The notes: a model not told the origin generated them from the letters alone. DNA of 26,217 bases from Jaenimonas drosophilae (GCA_030849065.1 JASAON010001431.1:1-26217), one strand, 5' to 3'. Positions 1 to 8,460 are shown, counted from the stretch's first letter. Translations and numbers: made by a program.

Positions 1-1
1 T

Positions 2-106
2 GAGGCCGCCATTGTCGAGCTCCCGAAGGAGGAGTCTGCAGCCCCGGCCATGGGAGGCATGGGCGGTATGGGAGGCATGGGAGGCATGGGCGGCATGGGC
101 TTCTAA
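2..106 (+). CDS. HSP60: HSP60 / chaperonin 60, C-terminal end (5' truncated by window edge)
   Basis: Only the last 34 codons and a TAA stop are present. The readable end starts EAAIVELPKEE and finishes in five Met-Gly-Gly repeats followed by MGF. A Gly-Gly-Met tail is the hallmark of group I chaperonins (GroEL/HSP60), where it is a disordered tail pointing into the folding chamber; the upstream acidic 'VELPKE' stretch fits the eukaryotic mitochondrial form. The known role of the family is ATP-driven folding of proteins in the mitochondrial matrix. Kinetoplastid HSP60 genes are often tandem copies, but the window cannot show whether another copy lies to the left. The reading frame is fixed by the repeat and the stop. 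A general Gly-Met-rich protein is the only alternative and is less likely. Confidence 0.88.
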   Translation, partial: EAAIVELPKEESAAPAMGGMGGMGGMGGMGGMGF

Positions 107-492
107 AGAGCAACTGAGGTGAGCCCAATCATTCACAAGGAGGTTCAATGAACGTCCGTTATTATTTTGTCACTATTTTTGACAAGGTCTTGGCGTGCCA
201 TCATTGGGAGTGAGGTGGTGGCAGAGGCTGGAAGTCTTTCGTGAAGTATATTTGCACTGTGAGTGTTTGGGCTGCTGTTCATGTGAAGGGTTCCAATTGC
301 AGCCGTGGCAGTGATTTTCTCCATGGTGATGATCTTCTTAATTTGTGTCTTTTTTTTTCTGACGTGGGAAGGTACACTGAAGAGTAGAATTAGTAACAAG
401 GTGCTCATTGCGAGCTCCGAATCATCTCATAAGGGGTGAACCTGGAGATTGTTAGGCGCGCTACACCAATTATCCCGGCCTTCTGAGCTTGA
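107..492 (+). other. HSP60 3' flank and 5' flank of the next gene
   Basis: No gene is seen here. The stretch holds the presumed HSP60 3' UTR, a pyrimidine run near 345-360 and an AG at 370-371 that is the likely splice acceptor for the next mRNA. No ATG occurs between that AG and the ATG at 493. Confidence 0.6.
345..371 (+). promoter_or_regulatory. Candidate trans-splice acceptor for the Cdc20-like gene
   Basis: A pyrimidine-rich run (345-360, mostly T) is followed by the first AG at 370-371. The next ATG downstream is the chosen start at 493, giving a 5' UTR of about 120 nt without upstream ATGs. The assignment is inferred from kinetoplastid gene architecture. Confidence 0.55.
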
Positions 493-2202
493 ATGGACAT
501 TGGTGATGGGCTACCTGGGCGTTTGATTCCGGAAACCCCAGTCAAGTTTTTGAGACATGATGGGACGATGGCACTAGATTTGCGTCCTTCATCTGTGAAG
601 GCGGAAGGTGGTGGACTCAGCGATGACCTGAGATTGGCTGGCGGCCGGCGTTTGTGCGCTTCGCGAGAGGCTCAGGTACTGCTGGATGCACGAGCCAGCG
701 CGTGGCGTCCTTCGTGCCGGACGTCACCGTTTAAATCACTCCGTGCCGATGGAGTGAGTGGTGACTACTACACCCAGTGCCTTTCTTGGGGGAGGGAGTA
801 CCTCGCTCTCGCACTCAGTAAAGATTTGATTCTCTTTTCTCCTGATAATCAAATGCAACGCTCGGTGGCGCATCTAGACTCAGGGGATGGTGTGCGCTCA
901 CTGGGAGGTGGTCTTGTCTATCCGTCTGCCGTGACGATGTCGCGCTTTCGAGATGACGCCTGTTTTCTTGGCCAAAGCACCGGCGCGGTGGGTCTGTACC
1001 ACGCAACGGGCGATGGCTCACTGGCATGCGTAACAACCTTTTCGATGCCTACGAGCTCTTCTGTGGTTCTGGATGGAATTGGGGCTTTTGGTGAGTACAA
1101 CTCCTCCGCGTCCAGTATTACGGGCGCTGCACTGAGGGCGTCCTCTGCTTCGTTTACGAGCGTGAGCTGTATGGATACGAGCAACGTGCACCCATGGTGC
1201 TCCGCCATTGGAACAGCCTGCGGAGACCTCTTCACCCTTGATGCACGCCAGGAGAGTCCAGCGTTGCGCTTCTGTACGAGCTCACCACGGCCACCTCCCT
1301 GCAGCGCGACCAGCACTGAGGCGGAGCGTCTGAGGAGCGTAGCCAACTTTTTGGTCGAGCATGAACGTCTGCTCTCGGTGTCGTGGAGTGCCAGTGGCTC
1401 ACTACTCGCAACGGGCAGTGATCGTGGCATTGTTCGTATTTGGGCAGTGAGTAGCCTCCGTGAACCCCTGCACACAATTCGGGTCTGTCCACACACGTCT
1501 CTACGTGCCTTGACGTTTCACCCTACTAATCCTCACGAGCTCATGGTTGGCGGGGACGTTGGGGAAGTGGGTGTAAGAATCTACGACCTCTCTGGCGCGT
1601 GCCCAAGACTCTCTTTTGTTGGCCACACGTCCAGTCAAACGACACAGGTGCAGTACTCTCCCGATGGACATCATATCGTGACAGCCCACGGAATGCGAAC
1701 GGATGCATCACCGGAGCCACCAACCTCACGAGGGAGGATTCAACGTGACCACGTTCCGGATGTGGGATTGCTAGCAGAGATGGAGATGGACTATGAGGAG
1801 GAGATTGTGACGAGACCTGTTGTACCTCCATCTTCTCTGGTTGGCAGCGAGTGGCCATCCTTCTCACTGGCGGTGTGGCGTAGGCGTGGTGGCCGCGAGC
1901 GCGGCGAGTGTGAAGACAACTCTGGCGATATCCAACCAAACGTGCCAAATTCACTGGTTCCCCTGTATGCCCTTCCGGGGCACCGATCACGCCCGGTGAG
2001 TCTGGTCACTCCCTTCTCTCACTCCACCCATGTGGGGTCAGTGGCCTCCATGGCGGGTGGTGATGATGCGACAGTGCGTTTCTGGTCTGTGTTCGATTCA
2101 TCTTCGGAGGAAGCCAAGTGGCTGGAGCGACAACGAGGCTGCCTCCAAACGGCGATCACCATGGATAGCATGCAGCGACTAACAAACCCTCAACTTCGGT
2201 AA
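493..2202 (+). CDS. Divergent Cdc20/Cdh1 (Fizzy)-like WD40 protein, candidate APC/C activator
   Basis: This is a 569-residue WD40 protein whose landmarks fall in the order of the Cdc20/Cdh1 family. S78-P-F-K-S-L followed by G90-D-Y-Y matches the family entry motif (TPFKVLDAP...DDYY) and leads into a first blade with 'YLALALSKDLILFS'. Blades near 290-320 (LLATGSDRGIVRIW) and 337-366 (LRALTFHP... then VRIYDL) fit the blade pair that contains the family's GGG-TAD-IRFW segment. IVTAHG (395-400) aligns with the family's VSTHG motif, and GDDATVRFW (523-531) with the last blade. Near the N-terminus, GRLIP (9-13) resembles a degraded C-box (DRFIP), and the protein ends in Leu-Arg, close to the canonical Ile-Arg tail. 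Family members bring substrates to the anaphase-promoting complex. Oddities are an acidic insertion around 401-460 and weak C-box and tail. The start is the first ATG after the likely acceptor. A generic WD40 scaffold is the alternative. Confidence 0.7.
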   Translation: MDIGDGLPGRLIPETPVKFLRHDGTMALDLRPSSVKAEGGGLSDDLRLAGGRRLCASREAQVLLDARASAWRPSCRTSPFKSLRADGVSGDYYTQCLSWGREYLALALSKDLILFSPDNQMQRSVAHLDSGDGVRSLGGGLVYPSAVTMSRFRDDACFLGQSTGAVGLYHATGDGSLACVTTFSMPTSSSVVLDGIGAFGEYNSSASSITGAALRASSASFTSVSCMDTSNVHPWCSAIGTACGDLFTLDARQESPALRFCTSSPRPPPCSATSTEAERLRSVANFLVEHERLLSVSWSASGSLLATGSDRGIVRIWAVSSLREPLHTIRVCPHTSLRALTFHPTNPHELMVGGDVGEVGVRIYDLSGACPRLSFVGHTSSQTTQVQYSPDGHHIVTAHGMRTDASPEPPTSRGRIQRDHVPDVGLLAEMEMDYEEEIVTRPVVPPSSLVGSEWPSFSLAVWRRRGGRERGECEDNSGDIQPNVPNSLVPLYALPGHRSRPVSLVTPFSHSTHVGSVASMAGGDDATVRFWSVFDSSSEEAKWLERQRGCLQTAITMDSMQRLTNPQLR

Positions 2203-2336
2203 ATCGTGTTGTCTCCACCGACGCATCATCGTGGGTGATTGCGAGCGAGTTAGTGGGTGTGGGCTCACGTAGGAGCGTGCACCGTTTGCAGGTAGCTCCG
2301 TATCACTTGTTGTTTCCCAGCTGTGAGCTGCTCGTG

Positions 2337-2392
2337 GATGTGGGCGCAGGATGATGCATCGGCTGCTGTGCTTCTCCTCATGATTTCTCCAG
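2337..2392 (+). promoter_or_regulatory. Candidate trans-splice acceptor region for ALG3
   Basis: A short pyrimidine-rich stretch (2371-2390) ends in AG at 2391-2392; a further AG after a T-rich stretch lies near 2320. If 2392 is used, the first ATG (2394) opens a 13-codon upstream ORF that stops at 2433-2435, before the ALG3 start at 2454. Confidence 0.4.
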
Positions 2393-2453
2393 TATGCTCA
2401 TCAACAAGTATCCAAGACGGTACATCTCACATTGATTCAAGACCAGCTCAGCA

Positions 2454-3641
2454 ATGATGGATAGGAGGATGGTTTGTGGCGTTGTTGTAGCAGAGCTTGC
2501 TGTAAGCATCGGCATTCTCTATGCGGTGCCCTTTACCAACATTGATTGGGCTGCCTACATGGAGGAGGTGGAAGGATTTCTGGGTGGAGAGCTGGACTAC
2601 TCGAAACTTGAGGGGGGAACGGGCCCTCTTGTGTATCCTGCAGGCTTTGTTTGGCTCTACTCAGTGCTATTCTTTTGGACCAAGGGCGGCGTGGACGTAC
2701 GAATGGCCCAATGGTGCTTTGTTGGGCTCTATGGCGTTACCGTTGCGCTGGTGGCTGATTTGCATCGACGAGTAGGTATTCCGTGGTGGACGTTGGTGCC
2801 TCTCGTGTTATCCAGACGTATCCATAGCCTCTACATGCTTCGGCTCTTTAACGACTGTTGGGCCATCGGATTGCTGCTGGGAGCGATCTATCTACTAGCA
2901 GTGATGCGGAAGTGGCGGTGGGGTACGCTCATGTTCAGTGTAGCCGTCTCCGTGAAGATGAACGTGCTTCTTGGTGCTCCTGGACTCCTTTGCGTATTGC
3001 TGCGAAGTGTGCCGCGAATGGAGGTCTTGCGATGTCTGTGCATCGCTGCTGGATGGCAGCTCTTCGTCGCCTTGCCTTTTCTCATTCTTCACCTGTGCGC
3101 CTATGTGAAGAGGAGCTTCGATGTAGGACGGGTTTTCACCCACAGATGGAGCGTCAACTACCAATTCGTTCCTGAAAACATCTTTGTCCACCCACTGTTG
3201 GGAGGTGTGCTCCTCTTCTTAACCCTGGTGACGTGGGGTGTGGCGTGGCGTCGCGTCTGGTGCTACAGGTGCTTTGCACCAAGATCCGATGGCCAACCCC
3301 CGGGCAGCTCTGCGGTGAAACAGTCTCCGCAGGGCCACCGTGGGGAGCAGTCGAAGGGCTTAGAGGCTTCTGCGATCGCTTCCATTGCACTAACCATGAT
3401 GGAATCCAACTTGATTGGTGTCGCCTTTGCGCGTACACTCCACTATCAGTTCTACACTTGGTGCTTCTGGATGCTTCCTTTCGTGCTGACACAAACTCGG
3501 CTACCGTGGGGCGTGCAGGTTGTGATTTGGTGCTGTATTTCTCAAGGTTTTGAGAGGTATCCACCGACTCCCTTATCCTCCCTCGTGCTCCAAATAGGCA
3601 TGGGCCTGATGGTTGTCGGTTTTTTTTACCAACGAAGGTAG
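2454..3641 (+). CDS. ALG3: Dol-P-Man:Man5GlcNAc2-PP-Dol alpha-1,3-mannosyltransferase (ALG3)
   Basis: A 395-residue multi-pass membrane protein that matches ALG3 through most of its length. The luminal N-terminal segment has DWAAYMEEVEGF (31-42) and GGTGPLVYPAGF (54-65); the acidic DW and the TGPLVYPAG loop are signatures of the family. Further conserved blocks are RRIHSLYMLRLFNDCW (121-136), SVAVSVKMNVLL (about 162-173), FDVGRVFTHRWSVNY (about 222-236) and IGVAFARTLHYQFYTW (about 321-336). ALG3 adds the first Dol-P-Man-dependent mannose to lipid-linked Man5 in the ER lumen during N-glycan precursor assembly. It is slightly shorter than animal enzymes (about 440 residues) and has a hydrophilic loop insertion near 275-305. 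Two adjacent ATGs (2454, 2457) are both usable. No dilysine ER-retrieval signal is visible; the C-terminus is YQRR. Confidence 0.95.
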   Translation: MMDRRMVCGVVVAELAVSIGILYAVPFTNIDWAAYMEEVEGFLGGELDYSKLEGGTGPLVYPAGFVWLYSVLFFWTKGGVDVRMAQWCFVGLYGVTVALVADLHRRVGIPWWTLVPLVLSRRIHSLYMLRLFNDCWAIGLLLGAIYLLAVMRKWRWGTLMFSVAVSVKMNVLLGAPGLLCVLLRSVPRMEVLRCLCIAAGWQLFVALPFLILHLCAYVKRSFDVGRVFTHRWSVNYQFVPENIFVHPLLGGVLLFLTLVTWGVAWRRVWCYRCFAPRSDGQPPGSSAVKQSPQGHRGEQSKGLEASAIASIALTMMESNLIGVAFARTLHYQFYTWCFWMLPFVLTQTRLPWGVQVVIWCCISQGFERYPPTPLSSLVLQIGMGLMVVGFFYQRR

Positions 3642-4282
3642 CCTTGGGATCTCCATCAACACAACAACAACGATGCCGATGCGCAGAGAGGAATGACCTG
3701 GTTACCATGTGCGCAGTGCTCAAACAATGATCCTGATTTCTTGCTGCAGTGTTTGAGAATGAAAGAGATGCACACTTTCTCCCTGCAGCTGCAGACGTCA
3801 CTCACGTCATGCCCACTACCTGCGGAAATCGAATAAAATATCTATTAAAACCCGTGCCTGATTGGCACATGTGTGCCCAGCGTCAGTGAACCATATCACG
3901 CCCATGTGGCTTCCAGCTCGATGACTCAACCGTCTCACTCTCTCTCTCTCTCTGTCCATCATCAACTTGCGTAGATTAGTAAGTACAACCTCCTTCTATT
4001 TCTCCAACGTAGCCGCCTACTCATTTCGACTGCCTAACCTTTTAACGGTGGTGGGTTCGTTCCGATTCCCGACGAAATCGGCGTTTCCATCCGACCGCAA
4101 CCCTCTTTGCATCACGGCGCATTACTCACTTTCTCCTGGAAAGTCAGAGACAGCGTTCTGATCGTTTAGAGTACTGGCTAGCTCTCTCTCTACCCAACAT
4201 ATTTTTGTTGTTGCCTTCACCAACCTGAGCACTGCTCTCCCTATCCACTCCCCCCCACATCACCAGTATCGAGAGAGTCACA
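3642..4282 (+). other. ALG3 to phosphatase intergenic region
   Basis: No convincing gene. It contains a CT microsatellite (about 3934-3953) with an AG at 3973-3974, and a second pyrimidine block (4174-4259) with the AG closest to the next start. The small open frame near 3967-4161 begins with TTG and lacks any recognisable feature, so it is not called. Confidence 0.6.
4228..4266 (+). promoter_or_regulatory. Candidate trans-splice acceptor for the PPP phosphatase gene
   Basis: A pyrimidine-rich block with a run of C (4249-4256) ends at AG 4265-4266, only 16 nt before the ATG at 4283. An alternative upstream acceptor follows the CT microsatellite (AG at 3973-3974) and would give a 5' UTR of about 310 nt. 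Confidence 0.55.
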
Positions 4283-6592
4283 ATGAGATTTTTCTCCTTC
4301 AAGGCAAAAGACAAGGACAAGGAGAAGGAAAAGGAAAAGAAGGCCGCCCTGGAAAAAAAAACTGGTACTCCAGAGACGAAGCTCAACGTCTCACACGGTC
4401 GCACCTTCTCCTACAACTCAGGCTCACGCAGTGGAACTCAGCAGATGCCTGTCCCCACTGGACCAGTGGCAAACCTCTCCATCAATGAACTCAACGACTT
4501 TTATGAAAACTTTTCTGCTGTATTGTCATGCTGCCCCAACCCAAAGGCCAAGTTAGCTGGGGTGAAGCGTCTTCGTGCGCTGTGTCCACAGCTCATGGCC
4601 TCGACGCCGCACATTCTCAAGTCAGATGTTGCCTTTGGCGACGATTTTCCCGTCATGCAGCTCTTAGGCCAACTTTTGGCGGAGTCGGTGCCCGTCCGAC
4701 TCCGCCAAGTGATGGCACTTCACAGCTTTTGCTGCGTAATTGAGCATGAGCTGGAGGAAGATTCCATGATTATGAACTCAGGATCAGGCTTCCTGGCGGC
4801 ACTTCGCCGGGAGGCCGGTCTACCAGAGGATGTGGCTGCTGCGAAGGTAGAGGCTCCGTGCCCCTTTGCTTCCCTCTCGCACGAAGTTGATTTGGCCAAG
4901 GTCTACCGACGCCTGCTCAAGGGCGATGCATACTTACCCAAGGCGGAGGAGATGCATGAGATCATCACGCAGTTCATCGCCATGATGTCTTCCACGCCCA
5001 ATGTGGTTGCGGTTCCCCTCCCTGCCGTTGTCGTTGGGGACATTCACGGGCAGATGCGAGACCTCCTTCAGGAGATCATCCCCGCTGGGGGTCCTCTCGT
5101 TCCGCCCTGTCGCGTGGCCTCCGTGGCCGCGCCAAAAAAGACTGCTTCAACCAAGTCCAGTCACTCGGTGGGCGGAAAACCATCGTCGCCACAACCCCAG
5201 CCGGGGACGATTCGGCGCACCGCCAGCTACCGAAGTGTTGGTGCAGCATCCAAGACCACTGACTCCAAGACGGTCCCTAACTCCCCTGCCCAGAGTTCCT
5301 CTGGTGACTTTGGCGATGCCTCCGCCCCCACCTACCTTTTCCTCGGAGACTACGTGGATCGTGGGACGAACAGCCTCGGCTGCATGTGCTTGCTCTTCGT
5401 GGCCAAACTTCTCTCCCCTGATACCGTCTTCCTGCTGCGTGGCAACCATGAATGCACCCTGACAAACAAACACTACGGATTCCTTGAGGAATGCCACCGC
5501 ATGTACCCCATCATTGATGGTGTGGTGACCACACACCGGCACGAGAAGGTCGATGGAGCACAGGCCGATGCCAATCCAACTCCGGTAGACCTCATGGACT
5601 GGGATATGCCAGACCACCCTATTTGGGTTGCCGCCAATGAGGCATTCAAGCTGTTGCCACTGTGCGGAGCCCTTTATGAAAAGGTTCCCGTGAAGGTGAC
5701 GGCCCCACACATCACAGCAACCACTCCCAATACGCCATCTCCACAACCCTCACCCAAGCCCTCTCCCCTTCCAGCATTCTCAGCCACAGAGTGCGGCGGA
5801 ACTCCACTTCCTCGTAAGACGGCCACCTTTCCCACCAAGGCAAGCAGCGATTGCGGAGCGGTGAAGGAGTCGGAGCGCGCATCCACCGCCCGCAGCCACA
5901 CTGCACACTCGGAGGACAACAATAGTGCTCCTCTTCCTGTTACCCCATGCACGAGTTCCTGGATGACGTCAGCAGGCGAGAGCTACGAGGAACAGGTGCG
6001 TGTTGTCGCCGTACACGGAGGACTCTCCCCCTACATCGATGGCCGTATCGACGGTATCATGGCCATCACTCGACGTCGTAACATCGATTTGGGGGCCATG
6101 GCGGATCTCACGTGGTCTGACCCTACCACCTCCAACGCTCTTACCCGCCCATTGAGCAGCGCCAACATCGCAGGCACCAAAGATCTGAGCTCCAAGGAGG
6201 AGGAAGTTGATACAGGCATGCCTGCGGATGACTTCTCCCATGCCCCCAACTACACAGGCTCCGTGGTCGGGTACTCATTCAGTCCACGAGGCACTGGCCA
6301 CAGCTTTGGTGAGGACGTCACAGTGTCTTTTGTCAAGACGAACAATCTGTATTTTGTGGTGCGCGCTCACCAGTGTGTCATGGGAGGCTTTCAGTGGTCC
6401 CATCAAGGGCGGCTCTTGACTGTCTTCTCCGCGTCCAACTACTGTGGGCTGGGGAACAAAGGATCTGTGTTGCTTCTCGACGCCAAGGCACAACCACGGT
6501 TGGTACAGTACGCCTCCAAGGAGAATTCCAAGCTTCTAGAGCATCTCGGCAACCCTCACTTGGCACCTATCCCACCGAAGGGTTTTGCATGA
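4283..6592 (+). CDS. PPP-family serine/threonine protein phosphatase with three catalytic-domain insertions
   Basis: A 769-residue metallophosphatase. The PPP motifs are GDIHGQ (252-257), GDYVDRG (355-361), RGNHE (386-390), HGGLSP (578-583), WSDP (611-614), RAHQ (694-697) and SASNYCG near the end. The six metal ligands of PP1-type enzymes are all present by alignment (D253, H255, D356, N388, H578, H696), as are the catalytic His of GNHE (H389) and the Arg of GDYVDRG (R360), so it should be active. Spacing is unusual: GDIHG to GDYVDRG is about 75 residues longer than in PP1, GNHE to HGG about 140 longer and HGG to RAHQ about 43 longer. The first two insertions are Ser/Pro/Thr-rich. The N-terminus is Lys/Glu-rich (8-29), followed by about 180 mostly helical residues I cannot assign. 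The enzyme would remove phosphate from Ser/Thr; its substrate is unknown. The ATG lies just after a strong acceptor. Confidence 0.93.
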   Translation: MRFFSFKAKDKDKEKEKEKKAALEKKTGTPETKLNVSHGRTFSYNSGSRSGTQQMPVPTGPVANLSINELNDFYENFSAVLSCCPNPKAKLAGVKRLRALCPQLMASTPHILKSDVAFGDDFPVMQLLGQLLAESVPVRLRQVMALHSFCCVIEHELEEDSMIMNSGSGFLAALRREAGLPEDVAAAKVEAPCPFASLSHEVDLAKVYRRLLKGDAYLPKAEEMHEIITQFIAMMSSTPNVVAVPLPAVVVGDIHGQMRDLLQEIIPAGGPLVPPCRVASVAAPKKTASTKSSHSVGGKPSSPQPQPGTIRRTASYRSVGAASKTTDSKTVPNSPAQSSSGDFGDASAPTYLFLGDYVDRGTNSLGCMCLLFVAKLLSPDTVFLLRGNHECTLTNKHYGFLEECHRMYPIIDGVVTTHRHEKVDGAQADANPTPVDLMDWDMPDHPIWVAANEAFKLLPLCGALYEKVPVKVTAPHITATTPNTPSPQPSPKPSPLPAFSATECGGTPLPRKTATFPTKASSDCGAVKESERASTARSHTAHSEDNNSAPLPVTPCTSSWMTSAGESYEEQVRVVAVHGGLSPYIDGRIDGIMAITRRRNIDLGAMADLTWSDPTTSNALTRPLSSANIAGTKDLSSKEEEVDTGMPADDFSHAPNYTGSVVGYSFSPRGTGHSFGEDVTVSFVKTNNLYFVVRAHQCVMGGFQWSHQGRLLTVFSASNYCGLGNKGSVLLLDAKAQPRLVQYASKENSKLLEHLGNPHLAPIPPKGFA
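4676..4708 (+). repeat. Perfect 13-bp inverted repeat inside the phosphatase coding sequence
   Basis: Arms 4676-4688 (ttggcggagtcgg) and 4696-4708 (ccgactccgccaa) are exact reverse complements around the 7-nt loop tgcccgt. The arms encode LLAES and RLRQ-type residues in the N-terminal region of the phosphatase. A strong RNA hairpin is expected from the sequence. Confidence 0.9.
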
Positions 6593-6814
6593 GTAGTCGG
6601 CTAACCACACCCTCCCACCGACGCATGTAGGGTATTCAGGTAGTGGGTGGGGACAAATACACATCTCCACGACATGTGTGTGGTCTTCATGGACTGAAGA
6701 ACACATACGCCTACACAACACGTGATATTGATAAGGAAAAGATGGAAATGGTTTTTCTTTAATGATGTGATGCATGAGGAGATTGGAGTGCGTATGTTAT
6801 GTGAGTGTAGAGCT

Positions 6815-6840
6815 TGATGGAAACTGGCTCGTTTCCATCA
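6815..6840 (+). repeat. Perfect 10-bp inverted repeat (hairpin) downstream of the phosphatase
   Basis: Arms 6815-6824 (tgatggaaac) and 6831-6840 (gtttccatca) pair perfectly around a 6-nt loop (tggctc). It lies about 220 nt after the phosphatase stop, so it is probably in the 3' UTR or just beyond it. Confidence 0.85.
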
Positions 6841-6975
6841 CTACTTTATGCAGGTGAACCACCTGGCACCTCCTGCTTTTCCTCACCGGCACACCCTACG
6901 ACAAACCAACAGACAAACACGCATACGGCAATTGCCCACTCTAGGCCCTCTCCACATATTTATGAGAGTAGTGTG

Positions 6976-7191
6976 ATGAGCATCCTCCCGATGCTTCGAG
7001 CCGCCTCACACCAACGACGGCACCCGGTGGTGTTTGGGCTCAGTGTGATGGCCCTGTACGGAGTGGCGCGGCCCTCTCTTTCTCTCTCTTTTTTTTTGTG
7101 CTGTTGTTCTTCTTTTTCTTTTCTCTTGTGCCTTTTGAGTTCTGGATGGACTGCACCCCTCCCCTCCCTCTCTATCCCACACGAAAGATGA
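6976..7191 (+). CDS. Possible small ORF with presequence-like N-terminus (weak)
   Basis: A 71-codon ATG frame. Its first 35 residues (MSILPMLRAASHQRRHPVVF...) have Arg, His and hydrophobic residues and no acidic ones, followed by a hydrophobic stretch VVFGLSVMALYGVA, which looks like a mitochondrial targeting segment plus membrane helix. A pyrimidine stretch (about 6868-6884) and an AG near 6943 lie upstream. Against it, the second half reads through a T/C-rich tract and becomes Ser/Phe/Leu/Cys low-complexity. I do not recognise the protein, and it may be chance. Confidence 0.2.
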   Translation: MSILPMLRAASHQRRHPVVFGLSVMALYGVARPSLSLSFFLCCCSSFSFLLCLLSSGWTAPLPSLSIPHER

Positions 7192-8460
7192 TTGTCAACG
7201 TGTGAGTTGACGTCGCTGTGGGAGGAGGGCCGTTGATGGTGGAAGCGCACCGATGTATTCCGTGGGCGAGTAGTTACCCATCCTCGATGCGCTCTCGATC
7301 CTCCCCGTCCCCCGCTTTTGTTTGGATGAGCAACTGAACAACTGGAGTTCGTAAGCGTAACTGAGAGAGAGAGAGGAAAAAATGATGAAGTAGTAAAATT
7401 GACGGGCGTTGGTGGCGGGGGAGGGATGTGAGGGCTTAACTAGTGGACAGCGGAACGGGGGAGGGGCATGAGCTACCAACCAAAGAAATTTTGTGTGCGT
7501 GAGGGTGAGTGTGCGGCACACGAGGATGGGTTAGTGCCGTCATGTGACCGATGACCATGTGCGCCGTTTAGACCCTCGCCAGCAGCAAAAAATACTGGCC
7601 CAATCCCAAGTCAAAGGCAAATAGGGCGATTGCGTGGCAATTTCTGCCGTGAAGCCAACATTTGACACGCATACAGTGGGTAGAGCCATGAAGATGATGG
7701 TGGCGATTGGAGAGCGCTGCACGGATAAAGGCAGTTGTTTTCTTTGGTGCTGTACATGCATACCTTTGTGTAGGATGTTAGCCGCGCCAACAAACTGCGG
7801 GACCTTCGCGCGGTTTGAAGATTTTTTTTCCTTTGTTGATCGTGCGTTGTACGAGGATGTGAAGCAACAGACCTCAGCCCCATCTTTCCTCCATCATCAG
7901 CTTACCTCCAACATACGCCATGCGAGCGTTGGTTTCATGCCACTCCCCGTTTCGCTACTTGTCTTTTGGGAGTGGAGTGGGTGGGTGGATTCGTTACTAC
8001 CACCAGAACAGCAGCGACTCCCTTTAGGAGGTGCTTCTTTGCTCTACCCAGCTTACTTTGCGTTGCTTTAAGTTGGAGTGATGGCAGGAAATTCTCTTTG
8101 AGTTCTACGAATATAGCGCGCACATCCCCTGTTGCGGTGATCAAACGGCGGAATGAGCTGATGAGGAGTGGGGGCGGGGGTTCTTTTGACGTGCGCTTCT
8201 GATGACCCACGTACACAGAAGCATGCTGCATGGCAACGCACACAAAGGCTGTCGTTCTCTCTCATTTCTTTGATGAAGTTTTTCCCTTACCGTTGATTCT
8301 CTTCCCACTGCCTCACGTGCTTGTGGATGGGTAAGCGGGAGGTAAGCGATGAAGTTGACGCTCCGTTTTCGGAGCTCCGTACCTAAAACCAAATGCAACG
8401 AGATATGTATTGATCTAGACTCGCAATTTGACCTTCGAGAAACATGCTGTTATTCTTGGC

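Noticed and set aside
918..1496. Antisense open frame of about 190 codons opposite the Cdc20-like gene
   Set aside because: It starts from an arbitrary codon, lacks domains and is the shadow of a clear sense-strand gene; all neighbours are on the + strand.
7634..8071. Plus-strand open frame of 145 codons in the gap before the DUF72 gene
   Set aside because: It begins with GTG, reads through T-rich and repeat DNA and shows no recognisable features.
8157..8205. C-box-like ctgatga and D-box-like ctga about 45 nt apart, a possible C/D snoRNA
   Set aside because: The first base of the C box is wrong, there is no terminal stem and no internal C'/D' boxes, so the match is probably chance.
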